The notes: generated by a model from the letters alone, not told the origin. Positions 1 through 9,535 are shown, counted from the stretch's first letter. The stretch is DNA of 64,000 nucleotides from Shewanella psychrotolerans (GCF_019457595.1 NZ_CP080419.1:2666001-2730000); one strand, 5' to 3'. Program-made: numbers and translations.

Positions 1-110
1 GTTTTGCCATGTTTGAAGGGCAAATCACCACAGTTAAACAGCTGTTATCCAATGCAGATAAGAGCATGTACGCACACAAGCGCCGCGCTAGAAATAAGAA
101 AGCCTCATAG
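1..110 (+). CDS. GGDEF-domain protein (diguanylate cyclase-like), C-terminal end only
   Basis: The window opens inside this gene. The last 35 codons before the TAG at 108-110 include NADKSMYAHKRRARN, the usual ending of a GGDEF domain (final helix with an ADxALYxAK-like motif). GGDEF domains make cyclic di-GMP, but the catalytic GG(D/E)EF loop lies outside the window, so activity and upstream sensor domains cannot be judged. The gene converges on lolE with about 108 bp between them. Only the domain class is supported. Confidence 0.7.
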   Translation, partial: FAMFEGQITTVKQLLSNADKSMYAHKRRARNKKAS

Positions 111-218
111 TTGATCAGCATAAGAGGCAATAGTAATCTCTTTTATCTGGTAGCCACTCAGTTAGCCCTAACCTATCGGGCGATTTAAAGTTAACAGCTC
201 TACTGCTTACACGCTTTA

Positions 219-1475
219 TTATCTACCCGCTAATGCTGTGGCAGGCATGGTTTGGCTTGCTTTCCATGCTGGATACAAGGTCGAGATCAGACTCATAATA
301 AACGCTAAACTAACCACTAAAAGCACATCTTGCCAATGCAGCTGAGATGGTAGAAAGTCAATAAAGTAAACATCAGCCGAAAGCAGTTGGACCCCTAAAG
401 CCTGTTCGACTAAACTTGCCATCGCACTCAAGTTTAACGCAATGACAACCCCAAGCACGCCACCTATTAAGCAGCCTAAGCTCCCATTTAACGCACCTTG
501 TACAACAAAAATGCCCATCACGGTAATTTTAGCCATTCCCATGGTGAGTAATATGGCAATTTCTGACTGTTTATCACGAACAGCCATCACTAAAGTCGAC
601 ACTATGTTAAAGCAAGCAACCGCAATAACTAACGCCAAAACCAGATACATTACAGCCCTAACCAGCTGTATATCCTGATAAAGATGCCCCTGAGTCCGAG
701 TCCAATCAGACAAATACATATACTGCTGCTGACTATAACCTAAACTTCTTATTAGCCGAGGCGCTGCAAATACATCATCGACTTTAATCCGTACACCACT
801 CACCCCATCGCTCAGCCCTAAAATCTGCGCGCCATAAGCCAGTGGAATATACGCTGTGGTCATATCTAATTCACCACCGATATCAAATATCCCAGCAACG
901 ACAAAGCGATGGCTCTTGGCCGAACCAATGCGTTTCGTTTCTGTCTTTTTTGCAGCAAAATCAGGCGTGTATAAACTAATATTATCACCAACTTTCAGGG
1001 ATAAGCTATCGGCTAACCCCTTACCCAGTACGATATTGTTGCGACTTTGATTTAACGCCTGCCAACTGGAATCATCCATAAACTGGGCGATATTGGAGAC
1101 ATTCGCTTCAAAAGCGGGATCGATCCCAATGACAGAAAGCCCCTGAAACCCACCTGGCTTTTGGATCAACCCCTGCAAACGAATAAAAGGTGCGGTTCCC
1201 TCAATCCCTTCAATTAATTGGGCATCTTCGGCAATTTTTTGCCAATCGCGAATAGGTTCATTAACCCCGGTTAATTCACCATGAGGAACAACACCTAACA
1301 GACGTTGCTCTAACTCATTCTCAAAACCATTCATCGCCGACAGCACAGTGATCAACACCGCGACGCCAAGGGCGATACCTGCGGTTGAGGCAAAAGAGAT
1401 AAAACTGATAAAACGGTTGGACTGTCTCGCCATGTAGAAGCGCCAGCCGACCCAAAATGACAGCATCTGGCTCAT
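219..1475 (-). CDS. lolE: Lipoprotein-releasing system permease LolE
   Basis: 418-aa inner-membrane subunit of the LolCDE complex, which extracts outer-membrane lipoproteins from the inner membrane and hands them to LolA. It has the family layout: one N-terminal membrane helix (about residues 22-46, then LSAMNGFENEL), a large periplasmic domain, and three C-terminal helices (about 270-300, 318-345, 385-405). FIDFLPSQLHW near the C-terminus and MAVRDKQSEIAIL are typical of LolE rather than LolC. The ATG overlaps the lolD stop by 4 bp, so the two are translationally coupled. It is the last gene of lolC-lolD-lolE. Confidence 0.95.
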   Translation of the reverse strand: MSQMLSFWVGWRFYMARQSNRFISFISFASTAGIALGVAVLITVLSAMNGFENELEQRLLGVVPHGELTGVNEPIRDWQKIAEDAQLIEGIEGTAPFIRLQGLIQKPGGFQGLSVIGIDPAFEANVSNIAQFMDDSSWQALNQSRNNIVLGKGLADSLSLKVGDNISLYTPDFAAKKTETKRIGSAKSHRFVVAGIFDIGGELDMTTAYIPLAYGAQILGLSDGVSGVRIKVDDVFAAPRLIRSLGYSQQQYMYLSDWTRTQGHLYQDIQLVRAVMYLVLALVIAVACFNIVSTLVMAVRDKQSEIAILLTMGMAKITVMGIFVVQGALNGSLGCLIGGVLGVVIALNLSAMASLVEQALGVQLLSADVYFIDFLPSQLHWQDVLLVVSLAFIMSLISTLYPAWKASQTMPATALAGR

Positions 1476-2203
1476 GCAAGCTCCTGTGCGTCAGCCTCTA
1501 AAGCCTCTTTCGTATGATAAAGATGTCCATCTTTCATTCGCAGTTGTCTGTCCATACGCGCCGCTAATTTAGGATCATGAGTCACCACAACAAAAGCCGT
1601 GCCGAGTTGACTACCAAGCTCACGTATCAACTCATAAACCGACTCACCACTCGCGGCATCTAAGTTCCCCGTAGGTTCATCGGCTAATACCAATTTAGGT
1701 TTATTTATCAATGCTCTTGCTATAGCAGTACGTTGACGCTCACCGCCAGACATCTCCGATGGTGTGTGATTTAATCTATGTCCTAATCCCACGCGCTCCA
1801 GTAAAGCACTCGCTTCTTGCTCTACCGACTTACGATCACGCCCTTGAATAAGTCCAGGCATAGCGACATTTTCTAATGCACTGAATTCGGGCAGTAGATG
1901 GTGAAACTGATAGATAAAACCCAGATCTTGATTGCGTACCTTGGCCTGGCGGCTCGCTGACAAAGTATAAAGATCTTCTCCTTGCAAGGTGACTTGACCA
2001 TTACTGGGTTTATCAAGCGTGCCCATAATATGCAATAAGGTACTCTTACCCGAGCCAGAAGTGCCCACTATCGCAAGCTGCTCACCACTATAAACATCGA
2101 GATCTACGCCATTTAATACCAGAGTATCGATACTGCCTTCATGGTAACGTTTAGTGACGCTTTTTACCTGTAACAGCAAACTCTTATTATCTTGTTGGGT
2201 CAT
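1472..2203 (-). CDS. lolD: Lipoprotein-releasing system ATP-binding protein LolD
   Basis: 243-aa cytoplasmic ABC ATPase that powers lipoprotein release. It shows Walker A GTSGSGKST (about 47-55), a Q-loop region at LGFIYQFHHLLPE, the signature MSGGERQR, and Walker B LVLADEPTGNLD followed by the switch His in VVVTHD. The FIYQFHHLLPEFSALENV stretch is characteristic of LolD within the MacB/LolD branch. It lies 2 bp after lolC and overlaps lolE by 4 bp, as expected for genes making one complex. Confidence 0.97.
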   Translation of the reverse strand: MTQQDNKSLLLQVKSVTKRYHEGSIDTLVLNGVDLDVYSGEQLAIVGTSGSGKSTLLHIMGTLDKPSNGQVTLQGEDLYTLSASRQAKVRNQDLGFIYQFHHLLPEFSALENVAMPGLIQGRDRKSVEQEASALLERVGLGHRLNHTPSEMSGGERQRTAIARALINKPKLVLADEPTGNLDAASGESVYELIRELGSQLGTAFVVVTHDPKLAARMDRQLRMKDGHLYHTKEALEADAQELA

Positions 2204-2205
2204 AT

Positions 2206-3438
2206 TTATTCGTACCTTAATGCGCTAGCGGGCTGAACGTTAGCGGCTCGTAATGCAGGGTAAACCGTGGCTAAAAAAGTAATCACTAGGGTGCCGATAA
2301 CAATCGCGCTTAACTGGGTAAACTCCAACTGTACGGGCAGTGTTTGTCCAGCCCCTAAAATTGAGATCCCAAGGGCCGCCATAATCGTATTTAAATTGAG
2401 GGTGATAAAGACACCAATGATCAAACCGCCGAGCAAACCTAATAACGCGTTTAACGAGCCTTGGATCATAAAAATGCTCATGACACTCGAGGTGCGCAGT
2501 CCTTGTGTCTTTAATACGGCGATATCTGTGGTTTTATCGACCACCATCATCACCAGTGCCGAAACAATATTAAACGCAGCCACCGCAATGATCAGGCTAA
2601 GCATCAGCGACATCATGTTCTTTTCCATTTTTACCGCCGCAAACAGGTGACCATAACTGTCACGCCAATCAGAAGTTGTAACACTAACTCCCGATTGTGC
2701 AAATGTATCAGTCACTTTCGGCGCAATGTTAGCGGCGTTAAACGGGTCATTTAGATAAAGTCTGAGTTGCTTTATCTCTCCTGGTTTTTGCCGCATTAGG
2801 CGCTGCGCATCATCGTGATGAACATAGGCCAAGCTAGCATCGACCTGAGATCCCATTTCAAAGACGCCAACAACACGAAAGTTTCGTTGGCTTGGCACAG
2901 GTCCTAATGGCGAATAGACAACCCCATCACCACTCAAAACTCTAATTTTGTCACCAGGAGCAACATCCAGACGGCGCGCCAATTCGGCCCCTAGCACTAT
3001 GTTATATTCTCCTGACTTAAGTGCCGCCAATGACCCATTGAAATGTTGATTGATCAAGGCTAAATTTTGTTTTTCAAGCTCAGGATAGATACCGTAGATT
3101 TGTACCGCGCTGATACTATTCGGCGCTTGCAACATAGCTTGGGTGGAGATACTTGGACTCACTGCGATAATGCCATCAAGCTCAACTAAGGCATCTGCAT
3201 TTTGCTGCCACTGGTTCAGTTTTTGCTCGCTATGAACGGTTAACTGAGGCACCGCGCCCAAAATGCGTTGTTTTAATTGTCCCTCTAATCCATTCATCAC
3301 CGAACTGACGATGATCAACGCAGCCACCCCAAGTAAAATGCCCGAAACGGCAAAAATGGTAATAAAAGAGGCGAAGGCATTGGCTTTACGTGCTCGCCAA
3401 TATCGATAACCTATGTTCCAAGATAACGCTAAATTCAT
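2206..3438 (-). CDS. lolC: Lipoprotein-releasing system permease LolC
   Basis: 410-aa membrane subunit and first gene of the lol operon. It has an N-terminal helix (about 25-50), a periplasmic domain with PSISTQAML and GPVPSQRNFRV, and three C-terminal helices. MEKNMMSLMLSLIIAVAAF and the ending PASALRYE match LolC closely and separate it from LolE. In E. coli LolC recruits the chaperone LolA through a periplasmic Hook. The divergent 95-bp gap to the next plus-strand gene should hold the operon promoter, but I see no clear consensus boxes. Confidence 0.95.
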   Translation of the reverse strand: MNLALSWNIGYRYWRARKANAFASFITIFAVSGILLGVAALIIVSSVMNGLEGQLKQRILGAVPQLTVHSEQKLNQWQQNADALVELDGIIAVSPSISTQAMLQAPNSISAVQIYGIYPELEKQNLALINQHFNGSLAALKSGEYNIVLGAELARRLDVAPGDKIRVLSGDGVVYSPLGPVPSQRNFRVVGVFEMGSQVDASLAYVHHDDAQRLMRQKPGEIKQLRLYLNDPFNAANIAPKVTDTFAQSGVSVTTSDWRDSYGHLFAAVKMEKNMMSLMLSLIIAVAAFNIVSALVMMVVDKTTDIAVLKTQGLRTSSVMSIFMIQGSLNALLGLLGGLIIGVFITLNLNTIMAALGISILGAGQTLPVQLEFTQLSAIVIGTLVITFLATVYPALRAANVQPASALRYE

Positions 3439-3533
3439 GTGTGGCAGGGTCTCTTTGCTCAGGAGCCTTGATAAATCATTGAGATGCGCACGATAATAGG
3501 GCTAATAGCACCATAAAAACAAGAGGCAATCCG

Positions 3534-4130
3534 TTGAACAACGAATCAAACTCCTATTTTAGCGTCAAGCATAGGTTTTCAGCTTACCTATCACCTTGGC
3601 CTGAAAATCAACCTTTGCCTTCAGAATCAGAACTCAAAGGCATGTTACCCTTAGGTCTACAGCTAATAAGCGAAGTCAAAGCGATGGAAGCAAGTTGTTT
3701 ATTGCAACTGAGAAACCTTGATGACGAGGCTCGCACCGTGGTTGACTATCTAAAGCTGCAATCGCGTAAAATTGATTTAGTGCTGCAATATGTGCTCGAA
3801 CAGCAACCCAACGAAGGCGATAAATATATCGGCCAGCAATTTGGTGGTAGCGGTATTCAAATCATTGGCGATACCCAACTGGAAATAGGCAAACACTATC
3901 GAGTCACCTTGCATATCAAAGATGTCCTACTATCGATACTATGTATCGCTCAGTGCATAAGCTCAACGCCAATGAGCGGCTCTGGCAACCAACAAACTAG
4001 CTTTGAGAGTGCACTCGAATTTAGCCAAATTTTGGATGAAGATATTGAACAATTGGTAAAAGCCAGCCTCAATGTTCAACAAAAACAACTACAGCAGCGT
4101 AAAAAAGATAATCAAACCAAGTCTAGCTAA
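3534..4130 (+). CDS. Putative PilZ-domain protein
   Basis: 198 aa starting at TTG, with an AGAGG ribosome-binding sequence about 8 bp upstream. FGGSGIQIIGDTQLEIGKHY followed by a hydrophobic strand (HIKDVLLSILCIAQCI) resembles the DxSxxG beta-barrel core of PilZ domains, which often bind cyclic di-GMP. The expected N-terminal RxxxR motif is not obvious, so binding is uncertain. A helical segment (about 38-80) precedes the barrel, and the tail is lysine- and glutamine-rich. It sits between lolC (divergent) and mfd (same strand). Function is not assigned. Confidence 0.55.
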   Translation: MNNESNSYFSVKHRFSAYLSPWPENQPLPSESELKGMLPLGLQLISEVKAMEASCLLQLRNLDDEARTVVDYLKLQSRKIDLVLQYVLEQQPNEGDKYIGQQFGGSGIQIIGDTQLEIGKHYRVTLHIKDVLLSILCIAQCISSTPMSGSGNQQTSFESALEFSQILDEDIEQLVKASLNVQQKQLQQRKKDNQTKSS

Positions 4131-4215
4131 AGGCTAGTTTTCACTGGCACATGGGAGACTAAGCCTCTACAATGGCTCGCATCTTTGTCGATTTTTGGCT
4201 ATTAGTCTCTTCTCC

Positions 4216-7200
4216 ATGAATGCTTTCTCTGTCCTGACGCCCCCAAAAGTTAAAGGGGTAAAAACGCCTCAAACCCTAAGTCAATTGCATGGTGCTGCTC
4301 AAGCAATCACCTTAGCGAATATCGGCGCTAATTATAACGGTTTAACCTTGGTCGTTACCCATGACACGCCCAGCGCGCTGCAACTGGAAACTGAACTTAA
4401 ATATCTGCTTAAACCGGCATCTGTCCCAGTACTCCTGTTCCCAGACAGAGAAACCTTGCCTTATGACAGTTTCTCACCCCATCAAGATCTGGTATCACAA
4501 AGATTAGAGACACTATCTCGGATCTCCATCGAAAAACAGAGTCTGGTGATTGTTCCAATAAGCACCTTGATGGTAAGACTACCGCCGCAATCATTTCTAA
4601 CGGGTAATGTGCTGCTGCTCAACAAGGGCGATATCTACCAACTCGAGCAAGTGCGTCAGCAGTTGGTGAATACCGGGTATCACCTAGTCGAACAAGTTTA
4701 TGAACATGGTGAGTTTGCCGTACGAGGCTCTATCATCGATATTTTCCCGATGGGCTCCAATAACCCCTATCGTATAGAACTCTTCGACAATGAAGTTGAA
4801 TCTATTCGCCAGTTTGATCCTGAAACTCAGCGTTCAAGTGCTGAAATAGAGGGGATTCGACTACTACCAGCAAAAGAGTTTCCCACTGATGATGCGGCTA
4901 TAGAAGGATTTAGACAGCGTTATCGTCGTCAGTTTGATGTGGTCGTTAAAGAGCCTGAATCAATCTATCAGATGGTCAGTCGCAAAGTGATGCCTGCAGG
5001 TATTGAAAGTTATCTGCCACTGTTTTTTGATGAAACAGCCACCCTGTTTGATTACCTACCAGAACAGACACAACTGGTCGCCCTCGGAGATTTAGAAACA
5101 GCGGCGAAATCCCATCTTAATGAAGTCGCTCAGCGTTATGAAAATCGTCGCGTTGATCCTTTAAGACCCTTATTACCACCGAAAGATCTTTATTTACTTG
5201 CAGAGCAAGTATTTCAAGCGTTTAAGCAATTGCCAAGGCTACTGTGTAAGGGGCGAGATTTCCAAGGCACGAGTATTCCAGCCAAAGTTGAAGCATTGCC
5301 AGATATCGCCTCAAATCATAAATTGAAACAGCCGCTTATCGCGCTGCAAGAGTATGCAAGCTCTGGCATTTCAATCCTGTTTTGCGCCGAATCGGAAGGC
5401 CGACGCGAAGCGCTCATAGAGCTGCTTGCTAAGATAGAGATAAAACCTCAACTATTTGATCACTTCAATCAATTTGTTGAAAATCCAGCACAATTTGGTC
5501 TTATCGTTTCGCCCCTGTCTCAAGGGGCTATTATTAGTGGTAGCAAAGGCAAACCATGGGCGCTAGTGTGTGAGACCGAGCTTTTCGGTCAACGTATCTC
5601 GCAACAACGCAGACGAGATAAGCAGCGCCAGATCAGCAGCGATGCATTAATTAAAGACTTGGCCGAACTTAAAGTCGGTCAGCCTATCGTACATTTAGAT
5701 CATGGTGTGGCGCTCTACCAAGGGTTAGAAACCCTCGACACCGGAGGGCTTGTTGCCGAATACCTCAAACTTGAGTATTCAGGCGGCGATAAGCTCTATG
5801 TCCCCGTCTCTTCCCTTAATCTTATTAGTCGCTACAGTGTTGGCCCCGATGAAGAAGCCCATCTCAACAAGCTGGGTAATGAAACCTGGAGCAAAGCAAA
5901 ACGCAAAGCGATTGAAAAGATCCGTGATGTTGCAGCAGAGCTACTTGATGTTTATGCCAGAAGACAAGCTAGGCCGGGTGAAGCTTGCCAGCTCGACCAA
6001 CAAGAATATGCGCAGTTTGCCAGTAGCTTTCCCTATGAGGAAACCGTCGATCAAGAAATGGCTATCGATGCCGTGCTCACCGACATGTGCTCGCCGACTT
6101 CAATGGATCGCTTGGTCTGTGGTGACGTTGGTTTCGGTAAAACCGAAGTCGCAATGCGCGCGGCATTTGTGGCTGTAAATGATAATAAGCAGGTTGCTAT
6201 TTTAGTGCCGACTACCCTGCTCGCTCAGCAACATTATGAGAACTTTAAAGATAGGTTTGCCGACTGGCCAATCAAGATTGAAGTATTATCGCGTTTTAAA
6301 ACCGCCAAAGAGCAACAAGTGGTACTCGACCAATTAACCAATGGCCAGGTCGACATCGTCATCGGCACCCATAAACTGCTGCAGTCCGAAGCTAAATTTG
6401 AAAATTTAGGCCTACTGATCATCGATGAAGAACACCGCTTTGGTGTAAGACAAAAAGAAAAAATTAAGGCCCTTAGAGCAAATATTGATATTTTAACGCT
6501 TACGGCGACACCGATCCCTAGAACCCTCAATATGGCCATGTCTGGTATGCGAGATCTATCAATTATTGCGACCCCGCCCGCTAAACGATTAGCGGTCAAA
6601 ACCTTTGTGCGAGAGTATGACGATGCAACGGTACGCGAGGCGCTATTGCGTGAGATCTTAAGGGGTGGTCAGGTTTATTTTCTGCACAACAACGTCGAAA
6701 CCATTGAGAAACGCGCACGAGAACTCGAAGATCTACTTCCTGAAGCTCGGGTTGTCACCGCTCATGGCCAGATGCGTGAACGGGATCTGGAAAAGGTGAT
6801 GGCTGATTTTTATCACCAAAAATACAATGTGTTAGTGTGTACAACGATCATTGAGACTGGTATCGATGTGCCAAGTGCCAACACAATCGTGATAGAACGC
6901 GCCGATCACTTTGGCTTAGCGCAACTACATCAGCTTCGTGGTCGTGTGGGTCGTTCTCATCATCAAGCCTACGCCTATTTGATGACCCCGCACCCGAAAC
7001 GAATGACCAAAGATGCGCGCAAACGACTCGAAGCGATTGGTGCCCTAGAAGATCTTGGCGCAGGTTTTATGCTAGCAACGCAAGACTTGGAGATCCGTGG
7101 TGCTGGTGAACTCTTAGGTGATGAGCAGAGTGGCCACATTTCTAAGATAGGTTTCACCCTATACATGGAGATGTTAGAAGACGCGGTGAAATCATTAAAA

Positions 7201-7698
7201 GAAGGAAGAGAACCATCACTCGATCAGATGCTCCGAGGCCAATGTGAAATTGACCTTCGCATTCCAGCCTTACTGCCAGAAGACTATGTTCATGACGTTA
7301 ATGTCCGTTTATCAATCTATAAACGCATAGCCAACAGTAAAAGCGAAACAGCACTTGATGAACTAAAAGTCGAACTGATCGACCGCTTTGGCCTATTGCC
7401 ACAAGCTACAAAAAATCTATTAGAGTTGACCCTATATAAACATCAAGCAACGGCATTAGGCATAGCCAAAATAGAAATGCACGCCAAAGGCGGAAGCATG
7501 GAGTTTAGGGACGACCATATTATCGATCCTGGCTTTATTATTGGCCTATTGCAGAGTCAGCCACAAAATTATCGTATGGATGGCCCAAGTAAGTTAAAAT
7601 TCCTTATGCCTACAGAAGCAGATAAAGATCGTTTAGCCTTATTGTCGCTAATCATCTCACAGCTTATGCAACATCGTCTTGGAGAACTACGTGCTTAA
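4216..7698 (+). CDS. mfd: Transcription-repair coupling factor Mfd
   Basis: 1160 aa from the ATG at 4216; an in-frame TTG at 4195 would add 7 residues but is less likely. Mfd removes RNA polymerase stalled at DNA lesions and recruits UvrA. Visible features: the UvrB-homology N-terminus with ETLPYDSFSPHQD, the RNA-polymerase-interacting domain (VHLDHGVALYQGLE), helicase motifs GDVGFGKTE (about 636-644) and DEEHR (about 736-740), TATPIPRTL, GQMRERDLE and the GRVGRSHHQAYAY motif VI, then the C-terminal autoinhibitory domain. Length fits E. coli Mfd (1148). The csiV-like gene overlaps its end by 8 bp. Confidence 0.97.
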   Translation: MNAFSVLTPPKVKGVKTPQTLSQLHGAAQAITLANIGANYNGLTLVVTHDTPSALQLETELKYLLKPASVPVLLFPDRETLPYDSFSPHQDLVSQRLETLSRISIEKQSLVIVPISTLMVRLPPQSFLTGNVLLLNKGDIYQLEQVRQQLVNTGYHLVEQVYEHGEFAVRGSIIDIFPMGSNNPYRIELFDNEVESIRQFDPETQRSSAEIEGIRLLPAKEFPTDDAAIEGFRQRYRRQFDVVVKEPESIYQMVSRKVMPAGIESYLPLFFDETATLFDYLPEQTQLVALGDLETAAKSHLNEVAQRYENRRVDPLRPLLPPKDLYLLAEQVFQAFKQLPRLLCKGRDFQGTSIPAKVEALPDIASNHKLKQPLIALQEYASSGISILFCAESEGRREALIELLAKIEIKPQLFDHFNQFVENPAQFGLIVSPLSQGAIISGSKGKPWALVCETELFGQRISQQRRRDKQRQISSDALIKDLAELKVGQPIVHLDHGVALYQGLETLDTGGLVAEYLKLEYSGGDKLYVPVSSLNLISRYSVGPDEEAHLNKLGNETWSKAKRKAIEKIRDVAAELLDVYARRQARPGEACQLDQQEYAQFASSFPYEETVDQEMAIDAVLTDMCSPTSMDRLVCGDVGFGKTEVAMRAAFVAVNDNKQVAILVPTTLLAQQHYENFKDRFADWPIKIEVLSRFKTAKEQQVVLDQLTNGQVDIVIGTHKLLQSEAKFENLGLLIIDEEHRFGVRQKEKIKALRANIDILTLTATPIPRTLNMAMSGMRDLSIIATPPAKRLAVKTFVREYDDATVREALLREILRGGQVYFLHNNVETIEKRARELEDLLPEARVVTAHGQMRERDLEKVMADFYHQKYNVLVCTTIIETGIDVPSANTIVIERADHFGLAQLHQLRGRVGRSHHQAYAYLMTPHPKRMTKDARKRLEAIGALEDLGAGFMLATQDLEIRGAGELLGDEQSGHISKIGFTLYMEMLEDAVKSLKEGREPSLDQMLRGQCEIDLRIPALLPEDYVHDVNVRLSIYKRIANSKSETALDELKVELIDRFGLLPQATKNLLELTLYKHQATALGIAKIEMHAKGGSMEFRDDHIIDPGFIIGLLQSQPQNYRMDGPSKLKFLMPTEADKDRLALLSLIISQLMQHRLGELRA

Positions 7699-8707
7699 AC
7701 AGAGTCTAGTATTGGCCGCCAGCTTACTATCAATTTCTAGCTATGCATTAGCAGATGCTGAACGTTGGTTTGAAGTTGAAATCTATATCTTTGAACGCCA
7801 AGGAAATGCATTCGAAGAGATGACCAACAACCCAGCCAATATGAATAAGCGTCAGCCTATCGATATGATATCACCGCTATTTAACACCGATATAACAGGC
7901 GCTAGCATAGGGCTCGAAGGGTGTACCGCGCAACAATGGCTTGAGAATGCAGACAAATGTAATCAGCAGCTCAGCTCAGCGCAGGTAAGTTCCCCTAGCA
8001 CTATCCCAGCATCTATCGGTGCAGCGACACCTCAGTATGCCAAGGAGGGAGAATCTACCGTGCTACTCGCCCCCTCTCAGGCACAGTTTGACGATATGAT
8101 AAGCACGTTATCCAAAGAGCCAGGCCATAAAAGTCTACTACATATGACTTGGCAACAATCGATGCAGCCAAGGCATAGAGCGACACCGATTCGATTATAC
8201 GCAGGTGATGATTTTTCCGAGCGCTATGGGAAAGATGGTTACTTAATTGACCACCAAGTAGCTGCATCAGATATCCCACAATTTAATTTCGATTACGGGC
8301 TCGGTAATTCAGAGACTAAAGCACCTATTTGGCAGTTAGAAGGCGCTATAAACATCTACTTAAATCACTACCTATATGTAGAAACTGCGCTCACCTTACA
8401 TGAAGAAGGTACTAAAATACCGCCACAAATAGATCGATATAAAGACACTGAAACTGTAATGTCATCGACACCCGTTCCTTACTTATTCAATATCTGGATG
8501 GCACAGAATAAACGAGTAATAAGTGATGAGATTCATTATTTCGATCACCCCAATATGGGCATGCTGTTGCAAATAAGAAAGATGACTCAACCAAATGAAA
8601 TGAGTCAAGAGGCGTTAGAACAGCTAGGCGTTTTTGTCGATAGTCCAAGCAAGCTCGATGACAACTCAGGACTTGAGGCCAAAACCGTTAACGATAGTGT
8701 ATATTAA
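7691..8707 (+). CDS. csiV: CsiV-like secreted protein (peptidoglycan-binding family)
   Basis: I choose the GTG at 7691 because GGAG lies at 7681-7684, 6 bp upstream; the upstream TTG at 7679 has no comparable site. This gives 338 aa. The N-terminus is a signal peptide (hydrophobic core LVLAASLLSISSYALA), with cleavage expected before DAERWFEVEIY. The opening WFEVEIYIFERQ is the hallmark of the CsiV family, whose Vibrio cholerae member binds peptidoglycan and supports LpoA/PBP1A in the periplasm. It overlaps the mfd stop by 8 bp, so the two are co-transcribed. Family assignment is from memory of the motif. Confidence 0.75.
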   Translation: MLKQSLVLAASLLSISSYALADAERWFEVEIYIFERQGNAFEEMTNNPANMNKRQPIDMISPLFNTDITGASIGLEGCTAQQWLENADKCNQQLSSAQVSSPSTIPASIGAATPQYAKEGESTVLLAPSQAQFDDMISTLSKEPGHKSLLHMTWQQSMQPRHRATPIRLYAGDDFSERYGKDGYLIDHQVAASDIPQFNFDYGLGNSETKAPIWQLEGAINIYLNHYLYVETALTLHEEGTKIPPQIDRYKDTETVMSSTPVPYLFNIWMAQNKRVISDEIHYFDHPNMGMLLQIRKMTQPNEMSQEALEQLGVFVDSPSKLDDNSGLEAKTVNDSVY

Positions 8708-9197
8708 TCCTTAAATAGCGCAGTGATGTATGGTTATCTTTAGGTATAAGAAAGAGAGCGACTCAGCGTGTTTTTAGTAACTCATTCAAGGCGAATGGAT
8801 GATGGAATGCTTGTTTCCTTGCAAGGTCATTCAACGCAAAAGTAGCAAGGTAAAAAACACGCCTAACAGCCGAGTTTAAACACTTTTGATGCAGTGTTAA
8901 CAAGTTTGCCCCTACAAGTATGCGCTTCAGTCGTTGCAAACAATAAGGTCTTGCATGTTCCCGACATACTTATGACATTCCCGTCATCCCTGGAGGTCTG
9001 ATGTTGTGAATGTCTTTAATCCACGACTATCTGGCTATAGGAGGTAGGGTAACGCATGGTGCAATTAATGACCTTGCCTCATAAACGCTAACCTTTAATA
9101 CTAAATCGTCGATGAGCGATCACATCGTTATCCTAATTGGTATAACGATGTAGACGTAATAAGCTTGTGTTCAGGCTAAAGAATTAAACACTCAGAG
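8708..9197. other. Non-coding stretch after csiV with inverted repeats
   Basis: 490 bp with no convincing gene. It contains a 97-bp element bounded by a 10-bp inverted repeat (8766-8862, listed separately), a 10-bp perfect palindrome CCTTGCAAGG at 8817-8826, and a hairpin at 9122-9151 (10-bp arms ACATCGTTAT / ATAACGATGT). No clear T-tract terminator for csiV or for the leftward acylphosphatase gene is visible. Confidence 0.6.
8766..8862. repeat. Inverted-repeat-bounded element, MITE-like candidate
   Basis: The ends GCGTGTTTTT (8766-8775) and AAAAACACGC (8853-8862) are perfect 10-bp inverted repeats around a 77-bp core. The core contains ATTCAAGGCGAATGGATGATGGAATGC (8784-8810; the motif is split here as ATTCAAGGCGAATGG then ATGATGGAATGC). 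A similar block, ATTCAAAGCGAATG onwards, occurs at 24142-24170, which suggests a dispersed repeat. No open reading frame lies inside. Whether it is mobile or an RNA-level structure cannot be decided here. Confidence 0.45.
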
Positions 9198-9467
9198 CTA
9201 ATATATCGAAAAATCGAGGTAGATATCATCAGCCTCATCTTCCTCAACTAATACATCATCAACCCTAGATTGAGGAGCACCTTCATCACACCACGTGATA
9301 AATCGATCGACAGCAGCACTACCACCTTGGAGTAAAATCGATACTTTGCCATTGTCCAAATTCTTGGCATAACCAGTAAGACCTAATTCCATCGCCTTCT
9401 GCTGGCTATAACGTCGAAAACAGACTCCCTGAACTTTACCAGAAATAGTTAGTAGTACTCGCTTCAT
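9198..9467 (-). CDS. yccX: Acylphosphatase
   Basis: 89 aa, the standard acylphosphatase length. These small cytosolic enzymes hydrolyse acyl phosphates such as 1,3-bisphosphoglycerate and carbamoyl phosphate. The phosphate-binding loop GKVQGVCFRRYS holds the catalytic Arg (about residue 18), and YAKNLDNGKV holds the catalytic Asn (about 36); both are intact. It is a single gene. The upstream hairpin at 9546-9571 separates it from ycfP-nagZ. Confidence is high for the family. Confidence 0.93.
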   Translation of the reverse strand: MKRVLLTISGKVQGVCFRRYSQQKAMELGLTGYAKNLDNGKVSILLQGGSAAVDRFITWCDEGAPQSRVDDVLVEEDEADDIYLDFSIY

Positions 9468-9535
9468 TTGCGCCTCTTGTCTGTCAAGTTGACTCTTTGA
9501 AGATAACCTAAAGTTTCAACATGAGCAAAATTTAG

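Noticed and set aside
8817-8826. CCTTGCAAGG palindrome as an operator
   Set aside because: It lies inside the larger inverted-repeat element and away from any promoter; a 10-bp palindrome occurs often by chance.
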